A stretch of 64,000 bases of DNA from positions 5,869 through 69,868 of the forward strand of contig DCJA01000011.1 in the NCBI GenBank assembly GCA_002317175.1, written 5' to 3'. Position numbers and translations under genes: made by a program. This document shows positions 8,912 through 17,927 of the stretch, piece after piece; positions within the stretch are counted from its first letter, which is position 1; the number at the start of each line of letters is the position of its first letter. Below the pieces are notes generated by a model that was given only the letters and a program-made list of their open reading frames with translations, was not told the DNA's origin and made no database searches. Source of the stretch: Lachnospiraceae bacterium UBA1712. GTDB lineage: Bacteria; Bacillota; Clostridia; Lachnospirales; Lachnospiraceae.

Positions 8912-9553
8912 ATGAAGATCAAGCAGGTTGAAGAACTGGTAGGAATAACCAGTAAAAACATCAGATTTTATGAGGATCAGGGTTTGCTGAATCCGGATAG
9001 AGCAGACAATGGTTACAGAGAATATCATCAGAATGAGGTTGATAGGCTTAAGCAAATAAAAATACTCAGAAAATTTGGTGTGTCAGTTGAAGAGATAAAG
9101 AAAGTATTTGCTAAAAAAGAAAGCCTTAATGAATGCTTGGAAAAGCAGCTGATTATCTTGGCAAAGGAACAGACTAATCTTGAGACTATGCAGAACCTTG
9201 CGAAATCTATGCTGGACCAGAGGGAGTCAATTGATGCATTAGATGTAGACAAATGGCTGGAGTCGATGGACAAATTGGAAAAGGAGGGAACCAGTTTTGT
9301 GGACCTGAGTAAGGAGGATATACATATGAGAAAAAAAGCAGGAGCCTATATGGGAGGTATAGTAATGATTGTACTCATGCTTTTTTATGTAGGATTAATG
9401 GTATGGGCATTTATAACGGAAGATATGCCTTTCGCAGTATTGGCGCTAATGATAATTATACCTATAGCGGTAATTGTTGGTGTAGCTGTAGCTCTTAAGA
9501 GCAGAATTAGGGAAATTGAAGGAGGAGAAGAAGATGAAGCTACTAAGTATTGA
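8912..9553 (+). CDS. MerR family regulator with C-terminal membrane segments
   Basis: 213 residues. The N-terminal MerR winged helix (KIKQVEELVGITSKNIRFYE, split by YREY and VDRLKQIKILR) is followed by a dimerisation coiled coil (~75-125). Unusually, two strongly hydrophobic segments follow (about 147-168 and 174-195). A membrane-tethered MerR could sense envelope or membrane compounds directly. Its own promoter is the MerR-type site just upstream. The gene overlaps the start of the YbjQ gene by 20 nt, so the two are cotranscribed. No metal-binding Cys cluster typical of MerR/CueR is seen. Confidence 0.88.
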   Translation: MKIKQVEELVGITSKNIRFYEDQGLLNPDRADNGYREYHQNEVDRLKQIKILRKFGVSVEEIKKVFAKKESLNECLEKQLIILAKEQTNLETMQNLAKSMLDQRESIDALDVDKWLESMDKLEKEGTSFVDLSKEDIHMRKKAGAYMGGIVMIVLMLFYVGLMVWAFITEDMPFAVLALMIIIPIAVIVGVAVALKSRIREIEGGEEDEATKY

Positions 9554-9851
9554 ATATATTCCGGACACAAAGATTGAGGCCCTTGGTATGGTTAAGGGTA
9601 CCATTGTACAGACAAAGAATATTGGTCGAGATTTCATGGCAGGTATGAAGACACTTGTTGGTGGGGAGATTGGCGGCTATACAGAGATGTTAAATGAAGC
9701 AAGACAGATTGCTGTAAAAAGGATGGTTGATGAGGCAAAGGAACTTGGTGCTGATGCAATTATTGGTGTTAAGTATGGTTCCTCACAGGTTATGCAGGGA
9801 GCAGCAGAGGTTATTGCCTACGGAACAGCAGTTAAGATTTTGGATAAGTAA
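9534..9851 (+). CDS. YbjQ/UPF0145 family protein
   Basis: 105 residues matching the YbjQ family: an early GMVKGTIVQTKN strand, a central GGEIGGYTEMLNEARQIA segment, and MVDEAKELGADAIIGVKY. The family forms pentameric rings and is labelled as possibly heavy-metal binding, but its biochemical role is unproven. Start at ATG 9534 with aaggaggag ahead; it overlaps the end of the MerR gene. Being the only gene clearly under the MerR promoter, it is the likely effector or sensor partner. Confidence 0.88.
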   Translation: MKLLSIEYIPDTKIEALGMVKGTIVQTKNIGRDFMAGMKTLVGGEIGGYTEMLNEARQIAVKRMVDEAKELGADAIIGVKYGSSQVMQGAAEVIAYGTAVKILDK

Positions 9852-9948
9852 AACTGGTATATTAATGGCATTTGATTAGTAGCGTATAGTATTAATAAAG
9901 AGGAATAACCTGCTGTTTTGGAACAATGAAAGTCGAGACATAGTATTT

Positions 9949-10629
9949 ATGAGAAGCGTAAAAGAAACAGTTTACAGAGTAATCATATTGTTTGTAGGTC
10001 TGGTAATTGCCCATCTTGGAGTAACCCTGTTTTTGTTGGCTGATCTGGGATCGGATCCATTTAATGTTCTGATTCAGGGATTGTATAGAACTGTACAGTC
10101 AGTGTCATTCCTGACCCATGGGCGTGTACATATGTGTATATGCTTTCTCATAATAATAATTCTTCTGATTGTTGATAGAAGTTATGTAAAAATAGGAACT
10201 TTGGTGTGTATGTTCTGCGGAGGACCTATTATCGATTTCTTTAATATGATTCTTGAGCCTCTTTTTGCAGGCAATGTAAGTCTGATAGCAAAGATACTGG
10301 TCAATGTACTGGGATGTGTGATTCTGGCTTATGGTATGACAATCGTAATCAAGTCAGATGCTGGAACAGGGCCCAACGATCTGGTGGCAATTGTAATCAG
10401 TGACAAGACTCATAAGAAATTCAGCATTATGCGTGTCATTGTGGATGTATGTTTTGCGGGAGTGGGTTTTCTGCTTGGAGGCAAGCTTGGTATAGGAACA
10501 GTAATATGTGCCTTTGTAGTAGGACCTGTGGCGGGAGTATTCTTACCAATAAATGAGAAAATGGTTAACATAATTCTGAAGAAGCTGATAGCTGAAAAGA
10601 ATGAAAAAGCAATAAATTACGAAGAATAA
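9949..10629 (+). CDS. YczE/YitT-like integral membrane protein
   Basis: 226 residues with five to six membrane segments and the pattern AHLGVTLFLLADLGSDPFN, then SDAGTGPNDLVAI and GGKLGIGTVICAFVVGPVAG. This matches the YczE/YyaS family of Firmicutes membrane proteins, whose biochemical role is not established. About 97 nt separate it from the YbjQ gene with no clear terminator between them, so readthrough from the MerR promoter is possible. A bidirectional terminator follows. Confidence 0.82.
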   Translation: MRSVKETVYRVIILFVGLVIAHLGVTLFLLADLGSDPFNVLIQGLYRTVQSVSFLTHGRVHMCICFLIIIILLIVDRSYVKIGTLVCMFCGGPIIDFFNMILEPLFAGNVSLIAKILVNVLGCVILAYGMTIVIKSDAGTGPNDLVAIVISDKTHKKFSIMRVIVDVCFAGVGFLLGGKLGIGTVICAFVVGPVAGVFLPINEKMVNIILKKLIAEKNEKAINYEE

Positions 10630-10634
10630 ACTAG

Positions 10635-10666
10635 AAAAAACCAGGATATTTAATCCTGGTTTTTCT
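10635..10666. terminator. Bidirectional terminator between convergent genes
   Basis: A-run plus stem ACCAGGAT / ATCCTGGT plus T-run, readable on both strands. It lies between the YczE-like gene (+) and the ThrH-like gene (-). Confidence 0.88.
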
Positions 10667-10725
10667 TATAGTTTTTCATTTAATGTGTAAGCTTTGTATT
10701 TTAAGGGCGGCACAGATTCTTGATT

Positions 10726-11325
10726 TTAAAGTGCAGCCTTTATTCCAGCAAGAAGTTCGCTGTATTCTTCGTAAGCTGGATACTGTGGATAATCCTTCTT
10801 AATAGCTTCTGTTGAACGGAAGAGGAAGCCGGCTTTGCTGGCCTGAATCATACCGAGGTCATTGAAACTGTCTCCACTTGCGATTGTATCAAAACCGCAG
10901 GACTGAAGAGCTTTAACAGTTGTAAGCTTTGACTGAGGACAACGCATCTTGAAACCAGTGATTTCTCCGTTGTCAGCAACCTCTAAAGTGTTGCAGAAGA
11001 TAGCAGGCATACCAAGCTTCTTCATAAGAGGAGCAGCAAACTGATCAAATGTGTCGCTTAATATAATAACCTGAGTAGTGTCTCTTAACTCGTCGAGGAA
11101 CTCTTTGGCTCCTGGAAGAGGATCGATTGTGGCAATAGTATCCTGAATCTCTTTAAGACCAAGACCGTGTTCCTTAAGTATTGCTATTCTATATTTCATG
11201 AGCTTGTCGTAATCTGGTTCGTCTCTGGTAGTTCTTTTTAACTCAGGAATATTTGTAGCCTCAGCAAATGCTATCCAAATCTCTGGAACTAATACGCCTT
11301 CCAAATCTAAACATACAACGTTCAT
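10726..11325 (-). CDS. thrH: ThrH-like phosphoserine phosphatase / homoserine phosphotransferase
   Basis: 199 residues of HAD type with the ThrH signature: CLDLEGVLVPEIW (motif I with Glu where most HAD enzymes have Asp-Gly), PLPGAKEFLDELRD, ILSDTFDQF (motif II), CPQSKLTTV and SGDSFNDLGM (motif IV). Characterised ThrH makes serine from phosphoserine and can move the phosphate to homoserine, linking serine and threonine synthesis. Start ATG 11325 is chosen over a TTG 6 nt upstream because gtgaggt is well spaced from it. Gene-symbol confidence is moderate, as no activity can be read from sequence. Confidence 0.85.
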   Translation of the reverse strand: MNVVCLDLEGVLVPEIWIAFAEATNIPELKRTTRDEPDYDKLMKYRIAILKEHGLGLKEIQDTIATIDPLPGAKEFLDELRDTTQVIILSDTFDQFAAPLMKKLGMPAIFCNTLEVADNGEITGFKMRCPQSKLTTVKALQSCGFDTIASGDSFNDLGMIQASKAGFLFRSTEAIKKDYPQYPAYEEYSELLAGIKAAL

Positions 11326-11396
11326 AAACAAAACCTCACTTCTTCAATTTATCTTACTAAAGTATATAACTCGTTCATTTTAATATTAAAGAATGG

Positions 11397-11475
11397 AAAA
11401 TGCAAACTTTTTAGTAATCATTGTAGCAAATGCAAAGTATTTAATAATATAAGTGCATAAAATGCAAGGTTTTTC
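11397..11475 (+). repeat. Three spaced AAATGCAA direct repeats upstream of the phosphorylase gene
   Basis: The 250-bp gap between the divergent thrH and phosphorylase genes holds three similar units, AAATGCAAA/G followed by a T-rich stretch. The TGCAA cores start at 11401, 11431 and 11463, i.e. 30-32 bp apart (about three helical turns). This could be an operator array; otherwise the gap shows only AT-rich promoter-like DNA (a possible TATTAT at 11512). Confidence 0.5.
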
Positions 11476-11575
11476 GGCAAAAAACGACTTAAAAATGCTC
11501 AAAGCTTATGTTATTATAGGGGATGGATTATAAATGGGCGTGTCATGCCTGCAGGTAAAGAAATAGGAGGATGTT

Positions 11576-13885
11576 ATGTCTTTACAAGCAACTTTAAAGA
11601 GAAATATTATTGAGGATCATATAGAAGACGAATTAGTGTCAATTGCTGACAAGATGTTCGGCAAGAAGATTGGCGAATGTAGTGATAAGGAGATCTACTA
11701 CTGTACACTTTATCTTACAAAGGCACTTTCCGAAGCTACAACACCAATTGCTGGAACCAAGAAGGTATATTATATCTCGATGGAATTCCTTATTGGTAAG
11801 CTTCTTTCAAACAATCTCATCAATCTGGGAATGTATGACAAAGTAAAGGAAGTACTTGCAAAGTATGGTAAGGATATTAGTGTTATCGAAGAGTGCGAGC
11901 CAGAACCTTCATTGGGTAATGGTGGACTTGGACGACTTGCAGCATGTTTTTTGGATTCACTTGCAACACTTAATCTTCCAGGTGATGGTATTGGTCTTAA
12001 TTACCATTATGGTCTTTTTAAGCAGGAGTTTAAGAAGAGACTTCAGTGTGCTGAGCCTAATCCATGGATTGAGCATCCATCTTGGCTTAACAAGACAGAC
12101 CTTATGTTTGATGTAAAGTTTGGTGACTGTAAGGTTAGATCTAGACTTTATGATATTGATGTTGTTGGATACGACGCAGGTGTTAACAAACTTCACCTTT
12201 TTGATGTTGAGAGCATTGATGAATCAATTGTAAAGAAGGGAATTGATTTTGATAAGGAAAAGATAGAGAAGAATCTTACTTTGTTCCTTTATCCAGATGA
12301 TTCTGACGAAGCGGGTAACTTACTTAGAATTTACCAGGAATACTTTATGGTAAGTAATGCGGCTCAGCTCATTTTATGGGAAATGCGTGAGAACCATGTT
12401 GATCTTAGAAAGTTAAATGAGCATGTAGCTATCCAGATTAATGATACACATCCTTCAATGGTTATTCCTGAGTTAATCAGAATTCTTGTTGAGGAAAAAG
12501 CATTTGCCATGGATGAAGCTATTGATGTAGTTAGCAAGACATGTGCATACACCAATCATACTATTCTTGCAGAGGCTCTTGAGAAATGGCCACTTGCTTA
12601 TCTTGAGAAGGTTGTTCCACAGCTCGTTCCTATTATCAAAGAACTTGATAAGAAGGCAAAAGCAAAGTACAAGGATGCTAAGGTGGCTATCATTGATAAG
12701 GACAAGAGAGTACATATGGCTCATATGGATATTCATTACGGATATTCAATCAATGGTGTTGCTGCTATTCATACAGAGATTTTAAAGAACTCAGAACTTA
12801 ATCATTTTTATAAGATTTATCCTGAGAAGTTTAACAATAAGACCAATGGTATTACCTTCAGAAGATGGCTTATGAGCTGTAACAGAGAGCTTGATTCACT
12901 TATAACAGATACAATTGGTAAGGAATACAAGAAGGATGCTTCTAAGCTTGAGGATCTTATGGCATATGCTGATGACAAGGAATTCCTTGCAAAGGTAAGA
13001 GCTATCAAGGTTGATAAGAAGAAGGCTCTTGCTGAATATATTAAGGAGCGCGAAGGCGTTGAGATTAATCCGGAATCAATCTTTGATATTCAGATTAAGA
13101 GAATGCATGAGTACAAGCGTCAGCAGATGAATGCTCTTTATATTATTCATAAATATCTTGAGATTAAGTCAGGTAAGAAGCCAGAGACTCCGGTTACATT
13201 TATCTTTGGTGCAAAAGCGGCTCCAGCTTATGTTATTGCACAGGATATCATTCACCTGATTCTATGTCTTCAGGAGATTATTAATAAGGATCCTGATGTA
13301 GCTCCATACATGAAGGTAGTTATGGTTGAGAACTACAATGTAAGCTATGCTGAAAAGCTCATTCCTGCATGTGATATTTCAGAGCAGATTTCGCTTGCAA
13401 GTAAGGAGGCTTCAGGTACTGGTAATATGAAGTTCATGCTCAACGGTGCAGTTACACTTGGTACTGATGATGGTGCCAATGTTGAGATTCATGAGCTTGT
13501 TGGTGATGACAATATCTATATCTTTGGTGAGAAGTCAGACGTGGTAATTGAGCATTACGCAAAGGCTGACTATGTATCGAAGGATTATTATAAGAACAGC
13601 AAGGTTATCAAGGAAGCAGTTGACTTTATCGTAAGCAAGGAAGTTAAGAAGGTTGGAAGTAAGGAACACCTTGAAAGACTTTACAATGAACTCCTTAACA
13701 AAGACTGGTTCATGACTCTGCTTGATCTTGAGGATTACATCAAGGTTAAGGATCAGATTCTTGCTGATTACAGCAATACAGACAAGTGGAACAGAATGAT
13801 GCTTGTTAATATTGCTAAGGCAGGTTTCTTCTCATCAGACAGAACTATCGCACAGTACAATGATGATATCTGGAAACTGTCATAA
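11576..13885 (+). CDS. glgP: Glycogen/starch alpha-glucan phosphorylase
   Basis: 769 residues of GT35 type. Landmarks are YYISMEFLIG near the start, EPEPSLGNGGLGRLAACFLDS, NDTHPSMVIPELIR, IKRMHEYKRQQMN, and the PLP-binding region EASGTGNMKFMLNGAVTLG with the Schiff-base Lys. It releases glucose-1-phosphate from storage glucan or maltodextrin. Codon choice looks strongly biased (ctt, ggt, aag), unlike the plainer neighbours, which suggests high expression. An aggagg site precedes the ATG. It is followed by its own terminator and then by malQ, so the two enzymes work together on glucan breakdown. Confidence 0.95.
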   Translation: MSLQATLKRNIIEDHIEDELVSIADKMFGKKIGECSDKEIYYCTLYLTKALSEATTPIAGTKKVYYISMEFLIGKLLSNNLINLGMYDKVKEVLAKYGKDISVIEECEPEPSLGNGGLGRLAACFLDSLATLNLPGDGIGLNYHYGLFKQEFKKRLQCAEPNPWIEHPSWLNKTDLMFDVKFGDCKVRSRLYDIDVVGYDAGVNKLHLFDVESIDESIVKKGIDFDKEKIEKNLTLFLYPDDSDEAGNLLRIYQEYFMVSNAAQLILWEMRENHVDLRKLNEHVAIQINDTHPSMVIPELIRILVEEKAFAMDEAIDVVSKTCAYTNHTILAEALEKWPLAYLEKVVPQLVPIIKELDKKAKAKYKDAKVAIIDKDKRVHMAHMDIHYGYSINGVAAIHTEILKNSELNHFYKIYPEKFNNKTNGITFRRWLMSCNRELDSLITDTIGKEYKKDASKLEDLMAYADDKEFLAKVRAIKVDKKKALAEYIKEREGVEINPESIFDIQIKRMHEYKRQQMNALYIIHKYLEIKSGKKPETPVTFIFGAKAAPAYVIAQDIIHLILCLQEIINKDPDVAPYMKVVMVENYNVSYAEKLIPACDISEQISLASKEASGTGNMKFMLNGAVTLGTDDGANVEIHELVGDDNIYIFGEKSDVVIEHYAKADYVSKDYYKNSKVIKEAVDFIVSKEVKKVGSKEHLERLYNELLNKDWFMTLLDLEDYIKVKDQILADYSNTDKWNRMMLVNIAKAGFFSSDRTIAQYNDDIWKLS

Positions 13886-13931
13886 GGAAATCTTTTAAAA
13901 AGAGGTTTTAACTGGGTTTATGGGAATTGAT

Positions 13932-13967
13932 AGTTTGGTGGCTCAAAAAGCCGCCAAACTGTTTTTT
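13932..13967 (+). terminator. Rho-independent terminator after glgP
   Basis: Stem AGTTTGGTGGCT / AGCCGCCAAACT (one G-T pair) with a short A-rich loop, followed by a T run. Confidence 0.9.
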
Positions 13968-13998
13968 ACAGTTACGTATTTAAAGCAGAGGAAAACAC

Positions 13999-15477
13999 AT
14001 GCGCAGAAGTGGTATTTTATTAGCAATTTCAAGCTTGCCAAGTAAGTATGGCATTGGAACATTTAGTAAGGAAGCATATGAGTTTGTGGATTTTTTGAAA
14101 AAGTCAGGTCAGTCATTGTGGCAGATTCTTCCCTTGGGACCAACTGGATATGGTGATTCACCTTATCAGTCTTTTTCAACTTTTGCAGGCAATCCTTATT
14201 ACATTGATCTGGAAGAGTTTATCGCCAATGGCTGGCTTACTAAGAAAGAGTGCGAGAAATATAATTACGGACATATCAATTTTGTTGAATACAGTGTTAT
14301 ATTTGATGCCAAATTCACTCTGCTAAAGAAGGCCTTCGATAATAGTGATATCAGTAGCAACAAAGCATTTGCAAGCTTCAAGAAAGATAATGCAGAATGG
14401 CTGGATGATTATGCTCTGTATATGGCAGTAAAGTATAGTCTTGAAGGTGTAAGCTGGACAGAGTGGCCAGAGGATATCAAGTTAAGAAAAGATAAAGCAA
14501 TTAAAAAGTATAAGAAGGAACTGGCAAAGGAAATCGAGTTTTACTGTTTCCTTCAGTACTATTTCTATAAGCAGTGGACAGCACTTAAGGCTTATGCCAA
14601 TGATAATGGGATACAGATTGTTGGGGATATTCCTATATATGTTGCCATGGACAGTGCTGATACCTGGTCGCATCCTGAATTGTTTGATCTGGATGAGAAC
14701 TGCAATCCTGTTAAGGTTGCAGGATGCCCACCTGACGCATTTACTGCACTTGGACAGCTTTGGGGCAATCCACTATACAAATGGGAATATCATAAGGCCA
14801 CTGGCTATGAGTGGTGGATGAACAGACTTGCCCATACATTTAAATTGTATGATGTGGTAAGAATCGATCATTTCAGAGGCTTTGATGAATACTATGCGAT
14901 TCCATATGGCAGAAAGGATGCAGTAATTGGAGAGTGGCTTCCAGGTCCTGGACTTGATCTGTTTGCATGCATGAAGGCTAAGCTTGGCAAGAAGCAGGTT
15001 ATTGCAGAAGATCTTGGATTCTTAACAGATTCTGTAATAAAGATGGTTAAGAAGTCTGGATTCCCAGGAATGAAGGTACTTCAGTTCGCATTTGATTCAA
15101 GAGAAGAAAGTGATTATCTTCCACACAATTATGATAAGAACTGTGTAGTATATACAGGAACACATGATAACGATACTACAAGACACTGGTATGATACTTT
15201 GGCACGTGGCGACAAGTCATTTGCAAGAAGATATCTCAACATCAAGACTCCTAGAGAAGCAGTCGACAAGCTGATTCGTGCAGGTCTTGGAAGTGTAGCG
15301 GATACATGTATAGTACCAATGCAGGATTATCTTGAACTTGGAGGCGAAGCCAGAATGAATTTCCCATCTACTATGGGAACAAACTGGAAATGGCGTCTTA
15401 GCAAGGATATGCTTACAGATGATCAGGCAGAACGCATATATAAGCTTTGCCGTCTCTATGGAAGAGTTAAGAGATAA
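13999..15477 (+). CDS. malQ: 4-alpha-glucanotransferase (amylomaltase)
   Basis: 492 residues of GH77 type. Visible landmarks are GILLAISSLPSKYGIGTF, GDSPYQSFSTFAGNPYYIDL, GDIPIYVAMDSADTW, VRIDHFRGFDEYY (nucleophile Asp), VIAEDLGFLTD (acid/base Glu) and YTGTHDNDTTRHW. It disproportionates short malto-oligosaccharides into longer chains that the phosphorylase encoded just upstream can attack. Length and motifs are complete. Confidence 0.95.
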   Translation: MRRSGILLAISSLPSKYGIGTFSKEAYEFVDFLKKSGQSLWQILPLGPTGYGDSPYQSFSTFAGNPYYIDLEEFIANGWLTKKECEKYNYGHINFVEYSVIFDAKFTLLKKAFDNSDISSNKAFASFKKDNAEWLDDYALYMAVKYSLEGVSWTEWPEDIKLRKDKAIKKYKKELAKEIEFYCFLQYYFYKQWTALKAYANDNGIQIVGDIPIYVAMDSADTWSHPELFDLDENCNPVKVAGCPPDAFTALGQLWGNPLYKWEYHKATGYEWWMNRLAHTFKLYDVVRIDHFRGFDEYYAIPYGRKDAVIGEWLPGPGLDLFACMKAKLGKKQVIAEDLGFLTDSVIKMVKKSGFPGMKVLQFAFDSREESDYLPHNYDKNCVVYTGTHDNDTTRHWYDTLARGDKSFARRYLNIKTPREAVDKLIRAGLGSVADTCIVPMQDYLELGGEARMNFPSTMGTNWKWRLSKDMLTDDQAERIYKLCRLYGRVKR

Positions 15478-15544
15478 TTGTGGTCATAGTATGGCTTGTA
15501 AATATCAGGTTTGAAAATATCATTGAGGAATTTGTGAGGGGAAT

Positions 15545-16762
15545 ATGAAGGAATTAGAAAAGCGGTATAGAAAGAAAAATGCGATAGGTGCATTGGTTTG
15601 TTTCCTTATTGGACTGGTGATATCGCTAATCTGTTTTAAGGATTATCTTCCTATAGGAGAACTTCAGAACCTTGACTATGCTCAGCCGGGAGAGGTTAGA
15701 GAGGGCAGAGGTGAGATAACTGTATATGATGTATACGATTATTACAGCTATTGGACAGATAAATATGGCAAGGAAGTAACCAGAGATTATTTTGTAGCCA
15801 TGGGTGATGGTGAATACGCTGTCTACATAGGGTGTGAGCTTAGTGGTAGAAAAAATAACAAGGCTTACGAAATTATGGAAGCGCTATGGAATACAGAATA
15901 TGAAGATATTGATTATGAGTCAATAGGATACTTTAGAGTAAAGGGTAAGATTAAAGCCATTGAAGGCGAGGATCTTAAATATTACAATGACTATCTTTCG
16001 GACATAGCACAAGCTTATGACATGTCTATAGAAGAGGTAAATGAGTACTTTATTCCATATGTGCTTGTAGCAGCACAGGTGGGCGATGGTGATACATATG
16101 CTTACGTATTTGCCATTCTTGGAATTGGTCTTCTTGGATGTAGTATAGGTATGCTTATATGTGCCCTGTTTGGAAATCCACTTAAGGATATCAAGAATTA
16201 TTGTAAGAAAACCAGCAATGAAGAACTGACTCTTGCCAGAATAGAGAGATTTTATGCTACTACTCCTGAAAGATATGGTGTAGTGGTTAATGATGAATAT
16301 TTCCTGTATACAGGTGGATCAAAACCTGTTTTCTGCGATAGCAAAGATGTACTCTGGTTCTATCAGTACGTGGTTACCAGAAAGACAAATTTTGTAACAG
16401 TGGGCAAGGATTATTATGTGAAGTTTAGACTTGCTAATGGCAAAGAGTGCCAGGTGGCAACAAAGCAGGAGCAGGTCAGCAGCCTTTTGAATTATTTTAT
16501 GGGTGTTCTTCCTGATGCGATTGTAGGATATAGCGATGCTCTTGACCGTATGTACAGGAGCAACAGAGCGCAGATGATTGCCGAGGTTGAAAGAAAGCAT
16601 GACGCCCGCAATGGTAATGCATGTATGCATGAGGATAATGAGTCATATCAGCAGGCAAATGCTGATAATTATAATGAACCAGCAGACTTTGAATATAATG
16701 AAGCATTTAAACAGATGATGGATGATAATAATAATTCAGATGATTATAGTTCCAGAGTGTAA
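15545..16762 (+). CDS. Two-TM membrane protein, function unknown
   Basis: I do not recognise a characterised family. The 405 residues show a first membrane segment (~14-31), an acidic, Tyr-rich extracytoplasmic domain (~32-180), a second segment (~183-205), and a cytosolic domain with a beta-rich YGVVVNDEYFLYTGG...DVLWFYQYV stretch like a PH-type fold. It ends in an acidic, Asn/Asp-rich tail. The layout resembles uncharacterised membrane proteins of Lachnospiraceae. It follows malQ by about 67 nt and is closed by a strong terminator; a link to glucan metabolism is not supported by the sequence. Confidence 0.75.
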   Translation: MKELEKRYRKKNAIGALVCFLIGLVISLICFKDYLPIGELQNLDYAQPGEVREGRGEITVYDVYDYYSYWTDKYGKEVTRDYFVAMGDGEYAVYIGCELSGRKNNKAYEIMEALWNTEYEDIDYESIGYFRVKGKIKAIEGEDLKYYNDYLSDIAQAYDMSIEEVNEYFIPYVLVAAQVGDGDTYAYVFAILGIGLLGCSIGMLICALFGNPLKDIKNYCKKTSNEELTLARIERFYATTPERYGVVVNDEYFLYTGGSKPVFCDSKDVLWFYQYVVTRKTNFVTVGKDYYVKFRLANGKECQVATKQEQVSSLLNYFMGVLPDAIVGYSDALDRMYRSNRAQMIAEVERKHDARNGNACMHEDNESYQQANADNYNEPADFEYNEAFKQMMDDNNNSDDYSSRV

Positions 16763-16783
16763 TTGAAAAATGTGATAAATGCA

Positions 16784-16817
16784 AGAAGCATCACCTAATA
16801 GTGATGCTTCTTTTTTT
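16784..16817 (+). terminator. Rho-independent terminator, probably bidirectional
   Basis: Stem AGAAGCATCAC / GTGATGCTTCT with a 6-nt loop and a T run. It lies between a plus-strand gene and the convergent CYTH gene. Confidence 0.92.
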
Positions 16818-16854
16818 AATCATTTCATGTTGTTATGATAGTGCGAATTATTAA

Positions 16855-17286
16855 TCAAATCATATTGCTGTTATGGTACTGGGGATTCTGGGTTACATCC
16901 TCGCCAAACCATGATGGTGGAACAAATGCGTTGGCTTCCTCAACAGATGGGAACTCAACTTCAGCCATAATAAGAGGAGCATGTGCACCCTCGAATACAT
17001 CCAACTCTATAGTGTAAGGATCCAGAGGAATAAGATATCTGGTCTTTTGAATAATCTTTCCGTCTGATTTGCTGACCAGATGCTCAAAGGCTTCTTTAGT
17101 AAGGGGGAGATTGGCTTCTTCACGAGCCAGCATGCCCTTACCTTTATATGTAAGATAGTATCTGTTGCCATCTTCTCTTACTCGAACTACAGGGTTGGTG
17201 CAAAGATAACCCTGCGTGATGTGGTTGCTATCATACTGAGTGAGATCAGGTAATTCTTTGATTAAGAATTTTCTTTCAATTTCCAT
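16855..17286 (-). CDS. CYTH domain protein (triphosphate tunnel metalloenzyme)
   Basis: 143 residues starting with the diagnostic EIERKF at positions 2-7, followed by QGYLCTN, VVRVREDGNRYYLTYKGKG, QKTRYLIP, TIELDVFEG and MAEVEFPS. These alternating charged strands line the tunnel of CYTH/TTM enzymes, which hydrolyse inorganic triphosphate or related substrates using metal. The start is the ATG at 17286 with an aggagaa site; the longer frame from 17334 has none. It is a single-domain protein without the CHAD partner. Substrate unknown. Confidence 0.88.
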   Translation of the reverse strand: MEIERKFLIKELPDLTQYDSNHITQGYLCTNPVVRVREDGNRYYLTYKGKGMLAREEANLPLTKEAFEHLVSKSDGKIIQKTRYLIPLDPYTIELDVFEGAHAPLIMAEVEFPSVEEANAFVPPSWFGEDVTQNPQYHNSNMI

Positions 17287-17513
17287 ATAATTCTCCTGAA
17301 TGTGATTATGGTTCGAAAACATTATTCTATACAAAGATTATAATATGAGAGAAACAATTGCAACAAATGCATACAAAAACTGCATCTTGTCATACGAAGC
17401 TGCATCAGGCTTAGCAATTGAAATTCACGGGTTACCAGCATGAGTTGCATATGACAGTCTGTCACTTTTTAAATACTTTAAGTAAAAAATATAAAATATA
17501 TTGTAAAGTATAG

Positions 17514-17542
17514 TTGACACAATGTAATATGAGTGATATATT
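17514..17542 (+). promoter_or_regulatory. Sigma-A-type promoter of the membrane/HTH cassette
   Basis: Perfect -35 TTGACA (17514-17519), 17-bp spacer, -10 TATATT (17537-17542). It reads into the three-gene set starting at 17625. Confidence 0.82.
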
Positions 17543-17553
17543 AACATCAAGAG

Positions 17554-17605
17554 GTGCGACAAACACCAAAAGAAAACAAACACATTAATTACAAAACAGT
17601 CGCAC
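17554..17605 (+). promoter_or_regulatory. Inverted repeat in the leader of the cassette
   Basis: GTGCGAC (17554-17560) is repeated as GTCGCAC (17599-17605), bracketing 38 nt of A-rich leader and ending just before the ribosome-binding region of the first gene. It could form a long-range stem in the mRNA or be a split operator; no T run follows, so it is not a terminator. Confidence 0.45.
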
Positions 17606-17624
17606 GGGGAAAGGGAATAATGAT

Positions 17625-17852
17625 ATGAGATGTAACAAAAATTCAGCAGAGGCAAGATACAGAATCAGTAGAAACCTGATAGTGCTTATACTTATCTGTA
17701 TAGCAATCTTTGCAGCAATCACAACTAAGGATTTGGTGACCAACTCACCGATTAGCTCATCGACACCGTCATTTATAGCTTCAGCAACTTGCGTATTGTG
17801 TCTTAACATTATGAACATGAGAAAAGCTAAAGAAGAGATGGAAGAAGAGTAA
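17625..17852 (+). CDS. Small two-segment membrane protein
   Basis: A 75-residue protein with a basic N-terminus, a strong hydrophobic segment (~19-35), a weaker second one (~46-64) and an acidic, charged end (KAKEEMEEE). A purine-rich gggaaaggg lies 9-10 nt before the ATG. No family recognised. It is the first gene of a likely operon with a larger membrane protein and an HTH regulator, an arrangement common in Firmicutes for regulator-controlled membrane proteins. Confidence 0.65.
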   Translation: MRCNKNSAEARYRISRNLIVLILICIAIFAAITTKDLVTNSPISSSTPSFIASATCVLCLNIMNMRKAKEEMEEE

Positions 17853-17927
17853 AGAAAAAGAGTAAAGCGAAGCAGAGTCGCAGAGATATTAACATAGGTA
17901 AATGGTCTTAACAAGGAGGATTTAGAA

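Larger units (their letters stand above)
17287..17624. other. 338-bp intergenic region with promoter, leader stem and a possible tiny ORF
   Basis: This divergent gap holds, from left to right: a 32-codon frame (17345-17443, ATG but no clear ribosome site), the small symmetric sequence TGACAGTCTGTCA, a strong sigma-A-like promoter at 17514-17542, and a leader with a 7-bp inverted repeat. No RNA gene was recognised. Confidence 0.6.
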
